From Nitrospira sp. (GTDB lineage: Bacteria > Nitrospirota > JACRHL01): a DNA stretch of 8,650 nt. Position 1 is the first letter of the stretch, and every line of letters starts with the position of its first letter. A model generated the notes under the pieces. That model saw only the letters and a list, made by a program, of their open reading frames with translations. It ran no database searches and had not been told where the DNA came from. The translations under genes and the position numbers were made by a program. Shown here one piece after another: positions 1 to 5,419 of the stretch. Where the stretch lies: assembly GCA_026994095.1 (NCBI GenBank), contig JALWRU010000063.1, forward strand, positions 1 through 8,650, in the 5' to 3' direction.

Positions 1-118
1 GCTACCACGATGGCTCGACCGCTACAATCTTGAAAGGCCTCATGGTAGTCTGAACCATCTGCCGCCAATCAGCAGAATCCAGAGCCAAACCTGTGAACAA
101 CGGTCGTAGAATCCACAC
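1..118. other. Downstream edge region without a recognised gene
   Basis: This is the sequence after the stop of the minus-strand TPR gene. I find no coding region, RNA gene or U-tract terminator here. CTACCA (2-7) and TGGTAG (43-48) could pair but are far apart and not followed by a T-run, so the end of the operon may lie outside the window. Confidence 0.4.
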
Positions 119-988
119 CTAGGGAGCGGCTACGGTTTTGCTCTGCGCCAGCGCCGCGTTGACCTGATCCAGCCGTAGCTGGGTAGAAGTCACCTCCGTG
201 TCAGCACCCAGCTTGGTGTAGGTCGTCACCGCCTTTTTGAGGTACTCCTGGGCCCGTTTGCCATACAACTCGGCCAGCCCCACATAGGCGGATGCTGCCT
301 CCATACTGGGGCCTTGCTGCTCCAGCTTTTTAGCGGCCTTTTTCAGATGCGACTCGGCATCATCAACCTTACCCGACCGCATGTAGAGGGTGCCCAACCG
401 TGCGGACGCACGGGCGGAGTAGGTCTGGTCACCAGACAGATCGCTCAATAATTGCACCTGCTGAAAGGCCATTTCAGCCAGATTGTTTTTGCCAGAGCGG
501 GCCAGCGCATGGCCCAGAAGATACCAGTTGGCGGGATTTCCCGGCTCCTGCTTCATGGCCTTTCGGTAGGCCCCGTGGGCCCGCCGCACATCACCCAGCC
601 CAACCACCACGGCCACCTCTTTGGCAGCACCAGGACCGGCCAGATCGCCTTCGTCATACCAGTCTGACAGGACCTTGGCGGCAATCGACGCGTCGCCGTT
701 CTCCAGCCCTTGCAGGGCCTTCCAGACCTCCATGCGGCGACCCGGTTTGCGGCCCGCAGCAGACAGCCTGGAAATCGCTTTGCCAAATAGCTCGTGCTCT
801 TCTGGCAGCAGCTCAAAATCAGGCCCTTTGGCCTCCACAAATGCCTTGACCACCCGGTCCGAGATGTCTGCAGCGTCACTGGCAGGCGGCGATATCAGCC
901 CCCCCCCTGCGACGATTACTGCCAACAATCCAATCAGCCACCAGCGATTTAAACGCGATCGGTGCCCAACATGATGAATTTTGGTCAT
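119..988 (-). CDS. Membrane-anchored or secreted TPR repeat protein
   Basis: Predicted 289 residues; a TPR scaffold with no visible enzymatic motif. Residues 1-14 are basic (RSRLNRWW), followed by a hydrophobic segment at about 16-33. This is a signal anchor or signal peptide, with a possible cleavage site near ASDAA, so the rest would face the periplasm. Helix-pair repeats with TPR spacing follow at about 121-150 (ending AYRKAMKQEPGN), 153-186 (WYLLGHALARSGKNNLAEMA), 189-222 (ARLGTLYMRSGKVDDAESHL) and a weaker one at 231-262. TPRs bind proteins, so an adaptor role is inferred. I chose the ATG at 988 because AGGAAAG (spacing 10) and AGGG (spacing 4) precede it and the hydrophobic segment follows. 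The frame is open upstream to 1159, but that part is rich in Arg and Gly and overlaps the preceding gene. It is the last gene of a minus-strand run of four, 112 nt after the third. Confidence 0.85.
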   Translation of the reverse strand: MTKIHHVGHRSRLNRWWLIGLLAVIVAGGGLISPPASDAADISDRVVKAFVEAKGPDFELLPEEHELFGKAISRLSAAGRKPGRRMEVWKALQGLENGDASIAAKVLSDWYDEGDLAGPGAAKEVAVVVGLGDVRRAHGAYRKAMKQEPGNPANWYLLGHALARSGKNNLAEMAFQQVQLLSDLSGDQTYSARASARLGTLYMRSGKVDDAESHLKKAAKKLEQQGPSMEAASAYVGLAELYGKRAQEYLKKAVTTYTKLGADTEVTSTQLRLDQVNAALAQSKTVAAP

Positions 989-1004
989 GTTCCCTAACTT
1001 TCCT

Positions 1005-1025
1005 GCGCCGTAACCCCCACGGCGC
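1005..1025 (-). promoter_or_regulatory. Stem-loop abutting the TPR gene ribosome binding site
   Basis: A perfect 7-bp GC-rich stem (GCGCCGT / ACGGCGC) encloses a 7-nt loop. On the minus-strand mRNA the loop reads GGGGGTT. The 3' arm ends at 1005 and the AGGAAAG Shine-Dalgarno of the TPR gene starts at 1004, so the helix would stack directly against the ribosome binding site. No U-tract follows in either direction, so it is not an intrinsic terminator. Likely roles (inference) are control of translation initiation or protection or processing of the 3' segment of the operon mRNA. Confidence 0.55.
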
Positions 1026-1100
1026 GACTCCTGTAATCGTCCTCGTACTGCACATCCCTGGCCCCGGTGAACGTCGGGAGCGGTATACGGTACCTCAACT

Positions 1101-1583
1101 CTAATCATTTTGTCGCCGGAATCGCTCCCACTTTTCTCCCAGATGTTTTTTGGGCACATGGCTTAAAAACACACTGATGCCAGCACTGATCTCGTTGGCG
1201 AGCTCCAGCACCTCCCGCTGGCCCATACTCTCGACGGCCTCTGGCGCCTTAATCGTAAGCCGCGCAAAGGATTCCTGCGCATGTTTACGACCATCAGAGA
1301 GCCGCTCAGACATGGGCAGGCGAACCTTTTCCCACTGCCCGGCAGACGAAAAAAAGTCCTCGGCCAGCAGGTCGCCTGCCTTGGGTCGAACAGGGTGCAA
1401 AAAATGAACCAGATTAAGCATATGGGCCAGAAATGCTGTGGTTAACGCCTCGGTCGTGGCCAAACTCTGATGAGGGGTGGGTGAGATCACTCCGTTTACC
1501 AAAACGGTAAGGCGACGGACCTCGTCGTGCAGTACCCCGGAGGCTGCCCGAAGAGTGGCGGCGCTGGGTCGTTTTCGAGCCAT
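1101..1583 (-). CDS. Conserved-looking hypothetical protein, possibly HEPN-like all-helical
   Basis: Predicted 160 residues, no signal peptide or membrane segment, mostly helical and charged. I do not recognise a named family with certainty. Residues 50-78 (AFLAH, NLVHFL, DLLAEDFF), with W84 and the segment RKH...FARLT (99-110), resemble a widespread group of bacterial hypothetical proteins. As I recall that group, it has a pattern of AFLxHxRNLxxFF, then D-LAEDFF, W, and a later His followed by LT. R94 and H101 are six residues apart, which would fit the R-x4-6-H signature of HEPN RNases, but this is only suggestive. The ATG at 1583 is the first start after an in-frame TGA. AAGGAAGGGAG lies upstream with a long 12-nt spacing, so initiation may be weak. 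Third gene of the minus-strand run, 128 nt after the J-domain gene. Confidence 0.75.
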   Translation of the reverse strand: MARKRPSAATLRAASGVLHDEVRRLTVLVNGVISPTPHQSLATTEALTTAFLAHMLNLVHFLHPVRPKAGDLLAEDFFSSAGQWEKVRLPMSERLSDGRKHAQESFARLTIKAPEAVESMGQREVLELANEISAGISVFLSHVPKKHLGEKWERFRRQND

Positions 1584-1613
1584 GGGATGTCAATGCTCCC
1601 TTCCTTGGGTAAC

Positions 1614-1640
1614 GTGTGCGTATGGTACCCCACGCAACAC
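1614..1640 (-). promoter_or_regulatory. Intercistronic stem-loop upstream of the hypothetical gene
   Basis: GTGTGCGT (1614-1621) pairs with ACGC-A-ACAC (1632-1640), giving 8 bp with one bulged base and a 10-nt loop that contains GGTACC. It lies about 30 nt before the start of the 160-residue gene and has no U-tract. A role in mRNA stability or translation is inference; chance is possible. Confidence 0.3.
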
Positions 1641-1655
1641 AGGTACAGACCACCC

Positions 1656-1681
1656 GGAAACAGGAGGTCCATCTCCTTTCC
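1656..1681 (-). promoter_or_regulatory. Intercistronic stem-loop after the J-domain gene
   Basis: GGAA plus AGGAG (1656-1666) pairs with CTCCT plus TTCC (1673-1681) through a 2-nt bulge, with a 6-nt loop. It starts about 31 nt after the J-domain stop codon on the minus-strand transcript. No T-run follows, so it is more like a 3'-end protector or processing stem inside an operon than a terminator. Confidence 0.3.
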
Positions 1682-1711
1682 CGTCGGCTGATGAGGCCTG
1701 TATATAAAGCC

Positions 1712-2149
1712 CTAAAACTTGTGTTTGGTCAGCGCCCGGTAGGTTACCAGTACCAGGAAAAATAGCATCACCGCCACTTCAATGCCCAGAATGAAGTAAC
1801 TCATCATACGGTCCTTGTGGTGGCGGTCCGGGTCGCCGGAATGGCTCGAACCCTTGGGGGGTATCGCCGGGCTGGGCCGGGCACGATCAGCCTGGCGGTC
1901 TTTGCCGACCACCTCCCACCGCAAGCGGTCATACACCCCCTTGTGGTCCGGATTTTTGAGTACCTCGTAGGCCCGGTTGATCTCCTTAAAGCGCTCGGTG
2001 GCCCACTCCTTGTCTGGATGCAGGTCCGGATGGCACTCCTTGGCCAGCCGTTTATGGGCCTTGCTGATCTCATCCGGGCTGGCGGCTGGCGAAATATCGA
2101 ACAACGAATAGTAGTCGTTGTCCGCCAAATAGGTCACCTCATCGGCCAT
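1712..2149 (-). CDS. J-domain (DnaJ-like) co-chaperone with C-terminal membrane anchor
   Basis: Predicted 145 residues. The N-terminal J-domain spans about residues 11-75: YYSLFDISPAAS, helix II with KRLAKE, the diagnostic HPD at 40-42, then helix III with FKEINRAYEVL and the YDRLR end. J-domains stimulate the ATPase of Hsp70 (DnaK) and pass clients to it. There is no Gly/Phe region, zinc-finger or C-terminal substrate domain, so this is a class III J-protein. Residues 80-115 form a charged Pro/Ser/His linker. About 117-138 (YFILGIEVAVMLFFLVLVTY) is one membrane segment followed by only a short basic tail, a tail-anchored layout that leaves the J-domain in the cytoplasm. The ATG at 2149 has AAAGGA at 8 nt. 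It lies 41 nt after the VWA gene and is very likely cotranscribed with it. No Hsp70 gene is in the window, so the partner may be the housekeeping DnaK. Confidence 0.92.
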   Translation of the reverse strand: MADEVTYLADNDYYSLFDISPAASPDEISKAHKRLAKECHPDLHPDKEWATERFKEINRAYEVLKNPDHKGVYDRLRWEVVGKDRQADRARPSPAIPPKGSSHSGDPDRHHKDRMMSYFILGIEVAVMLFFLVLVTYRALTKHKF

Positions 2150-2190
2150 CGTGATTGATCCTTTTGCGCGGGCCTTGCCCCGCCGGTAGG

Positions 2191-3381
2191 TTATTCAGTG
2201 CCACTGGACTCCAGTAGCGGTATCTTTTTCTCTTCTGACAAGGCTTCCAGCTCCTGCTCCAACACCTGTACATCTGCTACCGGAGTAAACTTGCCACCGG
2301 TCAACTCGGCAATCTGCCGCAACAGCGGCTCGTCATAGCTGACCTGATTGCGGCCATCCGATCGACCCACCCCGATGGTATCAATCACCACACTCATCTG
2401 TTTGGCCTTGTAGGCCAGCTCCAATACCAGACCGTTGCCGGTGGTGGTGGGACAGCCATCCGACAACAGGATGGTACGCCGAAGGCCACCGGCCTCTGCC
2501 AACAGCTCCAGCACATATGACAACCCCTCAAACATGGCGGTTCTGCCGCCTGTAGCGATGGTCCTGGCACGCTTTTTCAGATGGGTAAAATCGTCGCTGG
2601 GGTCGGCCACCAGCACACACTCCTCGGCGAAGGTCACCAACCCTACAAAATCGCGTTCTGACGCTTTAGCCTTGCTGGTAAGCAGACGGTCCAGCGCCTC
2701 TCGGGTGGCGGCCATCTTGCTGGTCATAAAACCAAGCGACTCATCCATGCTGCCAGAGGCATCGATCAACATTACCAGCGTTTCATAGGGTACGATCTCG
2801 ACCAGGTCGCCCGGCACCACCTGCAATATGCCACGGGCCATGGGGTTGAGGCGGGCCACCGCCTGATCACCCTTGACCCCCACGTCTACCCGCACCAGTA
2901 CCGGCGAGCTTCCGCTATGCATATTGACGTAGGCACCCACCTCCAGCCCCAGCGTATCGCGCATGGCTTTGCCCAGCCGCACCACAGGTTCGGCATCGTC
3001 CTGATCCTGTTTCAAGCCAGCCGCGACCTCCACCGGAACGGACGCACTGGATAAGGGGGTGCTGTTTATATAGACCTGCACCAGTTCGCCCACAGCGGTA
3101 TGCAGCGATTTTCGGGCAGCCGGATTGAGGCGGATTAACTGTTTGCCATCATCTTCCGCCGCCGAGATTGCCACCCGGCAGGAGATTTCCCGCCCCTTCA
3201 CCCCGACCCGCAACAAGCTACCGGGCACCACCCCAAGGGCCTTGCGGTCGGCGGCGCACAGGCGGGCGCGAGGCATCCGACTGGATTCGTCGTCGCGAAA
3301 GCCTTCGGCCACGGTCATGGTGACCTGCGGGCGAACCACCTCCGGTTGGTTTTGGCCCGAAAATACCTCTAGAAATTTCAT
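2191..3381 (-). CDS. Tandem CDC48-N-like barrel protein fused to a VWA domain
   Basis: Predicted 396 residues, soluble. Residues 34-106 and 130-198 are two related modules. Each starts with a half like ARL-ADRKALGVVPGSLLRV and ends with a half like RLNPAARKSLHTAVGELVQV (second copy RLNPMARGILQVVPGDLVEI). This two-half pattern matches the double-psi beta-barrel in the N domain of CDC48/p97/VAT, which binds substrates and adaptors. A VWA domain follows at about 202-375 with a complete MIDAS: DASGS (D207, S209, S211), T281 in GGRT, and D308 in LLSDG. It should bind a divalent metal and a protein ligand. The C-terminus is acidic. No AAA+ ATPase domain is fused. The ATG at 3381 has GGAG at 5 nt, and a strong promoter lies just upstream. 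First gene of the minus-strand run. Inference: the barrels capture clients or adaptors and the VWA organises a complex with the J-domain and TPR proteins. Confidence 0.9.
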   Translation of the reverse strand: MKFLEVFSGQNQPEVVRPQVTMTVAEGFRDDESSRMPRARLCAADRKALGVVPGSLLRVGVKGREISCRVAISAAEDDGKQLIRLNPAARKSLHTAVGELVQVYINSTPLSSASVPVEVAAGLKQDQDDAEPVVRLGKAMRDTLGLEVGAYVNMHSGSSPVLVRVDVGVKGDQAVARLNPMARGILQVVPGDLVEIVPYETLVMLIDASGSMDESLGFMTSKMAATREALDRLLTSKAKASERDFVGLVTFAEECVLVADPSDDFTHLKKRARTIATGGRTAMFEGLSYVLELLAEAGGLRRTILLSDGCPTTTGNGLVLELAYKAKQMSVVIDTIGVGRSDGRNQVSYDEPLLRQIAELTGGKFTPVADVQVLEQELEALSEEKKIPLLESSGTE

Positions 3382-3408
3382 TCCTACTCCAACCGCACCC
3401 GGATGTGA

Positions 3409-3438
3409 ATTGTAAGAGCTTATTCAGAACACTGTCAA
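3409..3438 (-). promoter_or_regulatory. Sigma70-type promoter for the VWA/J/TPR operon
   Basis: On the minus strand TTGACA (3438-3433) is a perfect -35 box. After 18 nt comes TACAAT (3414-3409), one mismatch from the consensus -10. The predicted start, about 7 nt further at roughly 3402, leaves a 5' leader near 20 nt that holds the GGAG ribosome binding site of the VWA gene. Confidence 0.65.
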
Positions 3439-3639
3439 AACGCCATGCTGCGACGCCGCACACAGGTCACCTCTGGCCCTGGAAACCCCATGGGATTGCC
3501 ATCACACCTTGTGAAATTTTTTTTCTATATTTATCCGTTTCCGCCGACCTTTCCCGTAATCACCCGCTCCGCACATGGCCGGACAGACCCGAATGATGGC
3601 CCGCACCACCTTGTGTCCCAAGCGCCCGCCGGATTCTGG
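3439..3639. other. Intergenic region between divergent transcription units
   Basis: The two flanking genes are separated by 368 nt and transcribed away from each other. Between their putative promoters I see no convincing gene; the short open frames here lack ribosome binding sites and protein-like composition. The notable element is TCACA-CCT-TGTGA (3502-3514), followed by a run of eight T (3517-3524) and an AT-rich stretch to about 3533. The stem is only 5 bp and there is no plus-strand gene before it, so a terminator is doubtful. The A/T tract may bend DNA or act as a protein site upstream of the minus-strand promoter. Confidence 0.4.
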
Positions 3640-3668
3640 CTGTCAAAATGACCCTGTGGCGCGATAAT
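3640..3668 (+). promoter_or_regulatory. Candidate promoter for the small secreted protein gene
   Basis: CTGTCA (3640-3645, 4 of 6 matches to -35) and GATAAT (3663-3668, 5 of 6 matches to -10) are separated by 17 nt. A start near 3675 would give a leader of about 75 nt before the GTG at 3750. Confidence 0.4.
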
Positions 3669-3749
3669 TGCTGACATATTGCACAGTTCAACATGAAGGT
3701 GCCGCATGTGTTTGTTACTGCGGTCCATCCGGGTTTGTGAGGTGTATTT

Positions 3750-3998
3750 GTGCGTTTGATGACACGCTCTCCAAAGGCTACTGCTGCATTTATTTCGCTG
3801 GTGGTACTGATCCTGCTGGCGACTGTTGTGGTTGCATTGCAGTCGTCCCGCTCCTTCGCCAACGAGGGCACCGGGCCGCTCACCGCTGAGCAGGCTGCCC
3901 GCTATCCTGTGGCGCTTCCCACCATCGATACGGTGGTTCTCAAAGCTGACGGCACCCTTGCTGTATGGACACCTGAGAAGGTTTCAAAAGAAAAGTAG
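3750..3998 (+). CDS. Small secreted or membrane-anchored protein of unknown function
   Basis: Predicted 82 residues. Residues 1-9 are basic (RLMTRSPK). A strong hydrophobic stretch at about 11-29 (TAAFISLVVLILLATVVVAL) follows, then SRSFA, a possible signal peptidase site before NEG. The exported part would be only about 45 residues (LTAEQAARYPVALPTIDTV ending in a charged VSKEK), with no cysteine and no motif I recognise. I prefer the GTG at 3750 because GAGG lies 7-9 nt before it; the internal ATG at 3759 has no properly spaced site. It diverges from the VWA operon and precedes the RDD gene by 130 nt. It might be a small envelope factor or a membrane peptide, but no function can be assigned. 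Confidence 0.7.
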   Translation: MRLMTRSPKATAAFISLVVLILLATVVVALQSSRSFANEGTGPLTAEQAARYPVALPTIDTVVLKADGTLAVWTPEKVSKEK

Positions 3999-4043
3999 TC
4001 GCCTCTACCCACGCCCATGAACGCAGCAAATTCCAACGAGGCG

Positions 4044-4072
4044 TCGCAACCGACACCGGTTTGACCGATAAT
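4044..4072 (+). promoter_or_regulatory. Weak candidate promoter before the RDD gene
   Basis: TCGCAA (4044-4049, 3 of 6 matches) lies 17 nt before GATAAT (4067-4072, 5 of 6). The -10 context CGATAAT is the same as in the candidate promoter at 3663. The gap of 130 nt after the small protein gene leaves room for separate transcription, but read-through is equally possible. Confidence 0.25.
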
Positions 4073-4128
4073 AGAGACGATGTCTACCAAGCGGTTTGGT
4101 GGGCCGAGCCCTCGTCTTAAGAGCCTCC

Positions 4129-4740
4129 ATGGCAACTGACCCTCGATCCGGCCACAATGCTGGCAGCCCCAACCTGCTTCAGCGTGGTCACGGAATCCTT
4201 CCTAACCTGCCCAAGGTCATCCCTCAAGCCACCAGCCCCGGTAATGGCCCCAGCGCCGGAGCCGTCCACTGGGACGATCCACCCAGTCAGGTGGCCGGGT
4301 TCTGGCACCGGGTCTTGTCCATCGGGCTGGACCTGCTGCTGGTAAGTGTGCTGGCCAACATTCTTGGGGCCATGGCCGTGTCGGGAGAGTTGTTGGCCCA
4401 GTGGCGGCCGGATGATGAGGTGCTGGCTACCGCTAGCTACCGTGGCGCGGCCCTTGCCAGCCAACTGTTTTCAACACTGGCGGTAGCATATCTGATGTTT
4501 TTTACCGCCTATGGTGGCCGCACTCCCGGCAAGATGTTGACTGGATTGCAGGTCCAGCAACACTCTGGTGAGCCCCCCACTGGCATGCAAGTACTGCTTC
4601 GCACTGTGGGGTATGTGGTGTCTGCATCGCTATTTGGGCTGGGATTTTTGTTGGCCGCCGGGACTGCCAAATTGGGGTTGCACGACCGCATGTCTGGTAC
4701 CCGTGTGGTGCGTGTAATTGCCCCTACGGAGACTTCTTAA
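4129..4740 (+). CDS. RDD-family integral membrane protein
   Basis: Predicted 203 residues from the ATG at 4129. Residues 1-52 are a polar tail rich in Pro, Gly and Asn. The RDD domain then starts at GFWHRVLSIGLD, where R61 and D68 are the family's Arg and Asp in the first membrane helix (about 62-86). Helices two and three are at about 106-127 and 157-178. Typical RDD markers between and after them are GGRTPGKMLTGLQV (129-142) and LHDRMSGTRVV (184-194), close to the common LHDRxxGTRVV ending. RDD proteins are poorly understood; some have been linked to Na+/H+ exchange, and many sit beside unrelated envelope genes, so transport is only a possibility. The ATG has AAGAG at 5 nt; upstream TTG (4096) and GTG (4099) in frame lack a site. 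The next gene begins at or just after its stop. Confidence 0.88.
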   Translation: MATDPRSGHNAGSPNLLQRGHGILPNLPKVIPQATSPGNGPSAGAVHWDDPPSQVAGFWHRVLSIGLDLLLVSVLANILGAMAVSGELLAQWRPDDEVLATASYRGAALASQLFSTLAVAYLMFFTAYGGRTPGKMLTGLQVQQHSGEPPTGMQVLLRTVGYVVSASLFGLGFLLAAGTAKLGLHDRMSGTRVVRVIAPTETS

Positions 4741-4744
4741 ACGG

Positions 4745-5413
4745 GTGCAGCAGGCGCGTCAAATCCTGCGGCGAGGGCTCGGGCGATGTCGCCAACCGGT
4801 TGGTCTGACTGGCTGGATCCTGTTGTGGCTGCTGTGCGTTAGCTCCTCCCCGGCATCGGCCAATCTGTTGTGGCACGACGCGGTGGTGGCACGGGTCAAT
4901 GGCGTTGCCATACTGCAAAGTGACCTGGAGATCTATTCTCGCCTGTACGGCAACCGACTTGCCTTTGCTGACCAGCCCCCTGCCCAGCAGGAACGCCTGA
5001 TCAGCGCGCTGATCCAGCACCACCTGCTGTTGGCAGAAGCGGACCGCTTTGGTGTGGCAGCCCCGTCGCCGGTCGCTGTGCAGCGCGAGGTCACATCGCT
5101 ACGGCAGCAACAACCGCCACTACCAACCTGGATTGATGAAGCCGCGCTGGCAGACGCTGCCCGCGATCACCTGTGGGTAGCAGCGCTGGTCAATGCCAGA
5201 ATCCGCTCGTTTGTGATGATTCGAGATGCACAGGTGGCCATCCATCTGGCCCGGCAAGGTGGACCTCGCCCGGACGAAACCGCCGCGCTGGCCCGCACCC
5301 GGATCCGCCGGATTCTGACCGATCAGGAGGCTGACACACGCCTGGCCACCTACCTTCAGCAGTTGCAAAAACGGGCGGATATCAAGCGATACACCTCTGC
5401 TACGCGAGAGTAA
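4745..5413 (+). CDS. SurA N-domain-like periplasmic protein without a parvulin domain
   Basis: Predicted 222 residues from GTG 4745. Residues 1-39 look like a signal peptide: an Arg-rich start, a hydrophobic core GWILLWLLCV, and an ASA site before N40. The mature protein opens with DAVVARVNGVAILQSDLEIY (45-64), the classic start of SurA/trigger-factor-type chaperone domains (compare VNDxVILxSDL). A helical segment with LISALIQHHLLLAEADRFGV (85-104) follows. SurA itself is over 400 residues with two parvulin PPIase domains; here neither is present, and the rest is helical (DAQVAIHLAR, ARTRIRRILTDQEADTRLATYL). It should act as a chaperone or holdase for exported proteins rather than an isomerase (inference). 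The start is uncertain: GTG 4745 has GGAG 13 nt upstream and lies 4 nt after the RDD stop; TTG 4718 would overlap that gene by 23 nt. Confidence 0.82.
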   Translation: MQQARQILRRGLGRCRQPVGLTGWILLWLLCVSSSPASANLLWHDAVVARVNGVAILQSDLEIYSRLYGNRLAFADQPPAQQERLISALIQHHLLLAEADRFGVAAPSPVAVQREVTSLRQQQPPLPTWIDEAALADAARDHLWVAALVNARIRSFVMIRDAQVAIHLARQGGPRPDETAALARTRIRRILTDQEADTRLATYLQQLQKRADIKRYTSATRE

Positions 5414-5419
5414 CGCCGG

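Noticed and set aside
553..879. 108-residue minus-strand open frame
   Set aside because: Shadow of the TPR gene in another frame, with Trp/Arg-rich composition and no ribosome binding site.
989..1159. N-terminal extension of the TPR protein to an upstream start
   Set aside because: The extra residues are Arg/Gly-rich and unlike the rest, the first part overlaps the preceding gene, and the ATG at 988 has a good ribosome binding site and is followed by the hydrophobic signal.
1414..1653. 79-residue minus-strand open frame across the gap before the 160-residue gene
   Set aside because: Overlaps the better-supported gene in another frame and has Ser/Arg/Thr-rich, non-protein-like sequence.
3502..3524. 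Intrinsic terminator at TCACACCTTGTGA plus T8
   Set aside because: The stem is 5 bp and AT-rich and no plus-strand gene precedes it; kept only as an observation.
3405..3651. Two short plus-strand open frames in the divergent spacer
   Set aside because: No ribosome binding site, unlikely composition, and they cover the strong minus-strand promoter.
3560..3883. 107-residue minus-strand open frame opposite the small secreted protein
   Set aside because: No start signal; the plus-strand frame has a clear signal sequence and ribosome binding site.
4080..4139. 19-codon open frame (MSTKRFGGPSPRLKSLHGN) overlapping the RDD start, as a leader peptide
   Set aside because: Only a poor ribosome binding site (GAGA, 2 nt) and no regulatory codon run; it could arise by chance.
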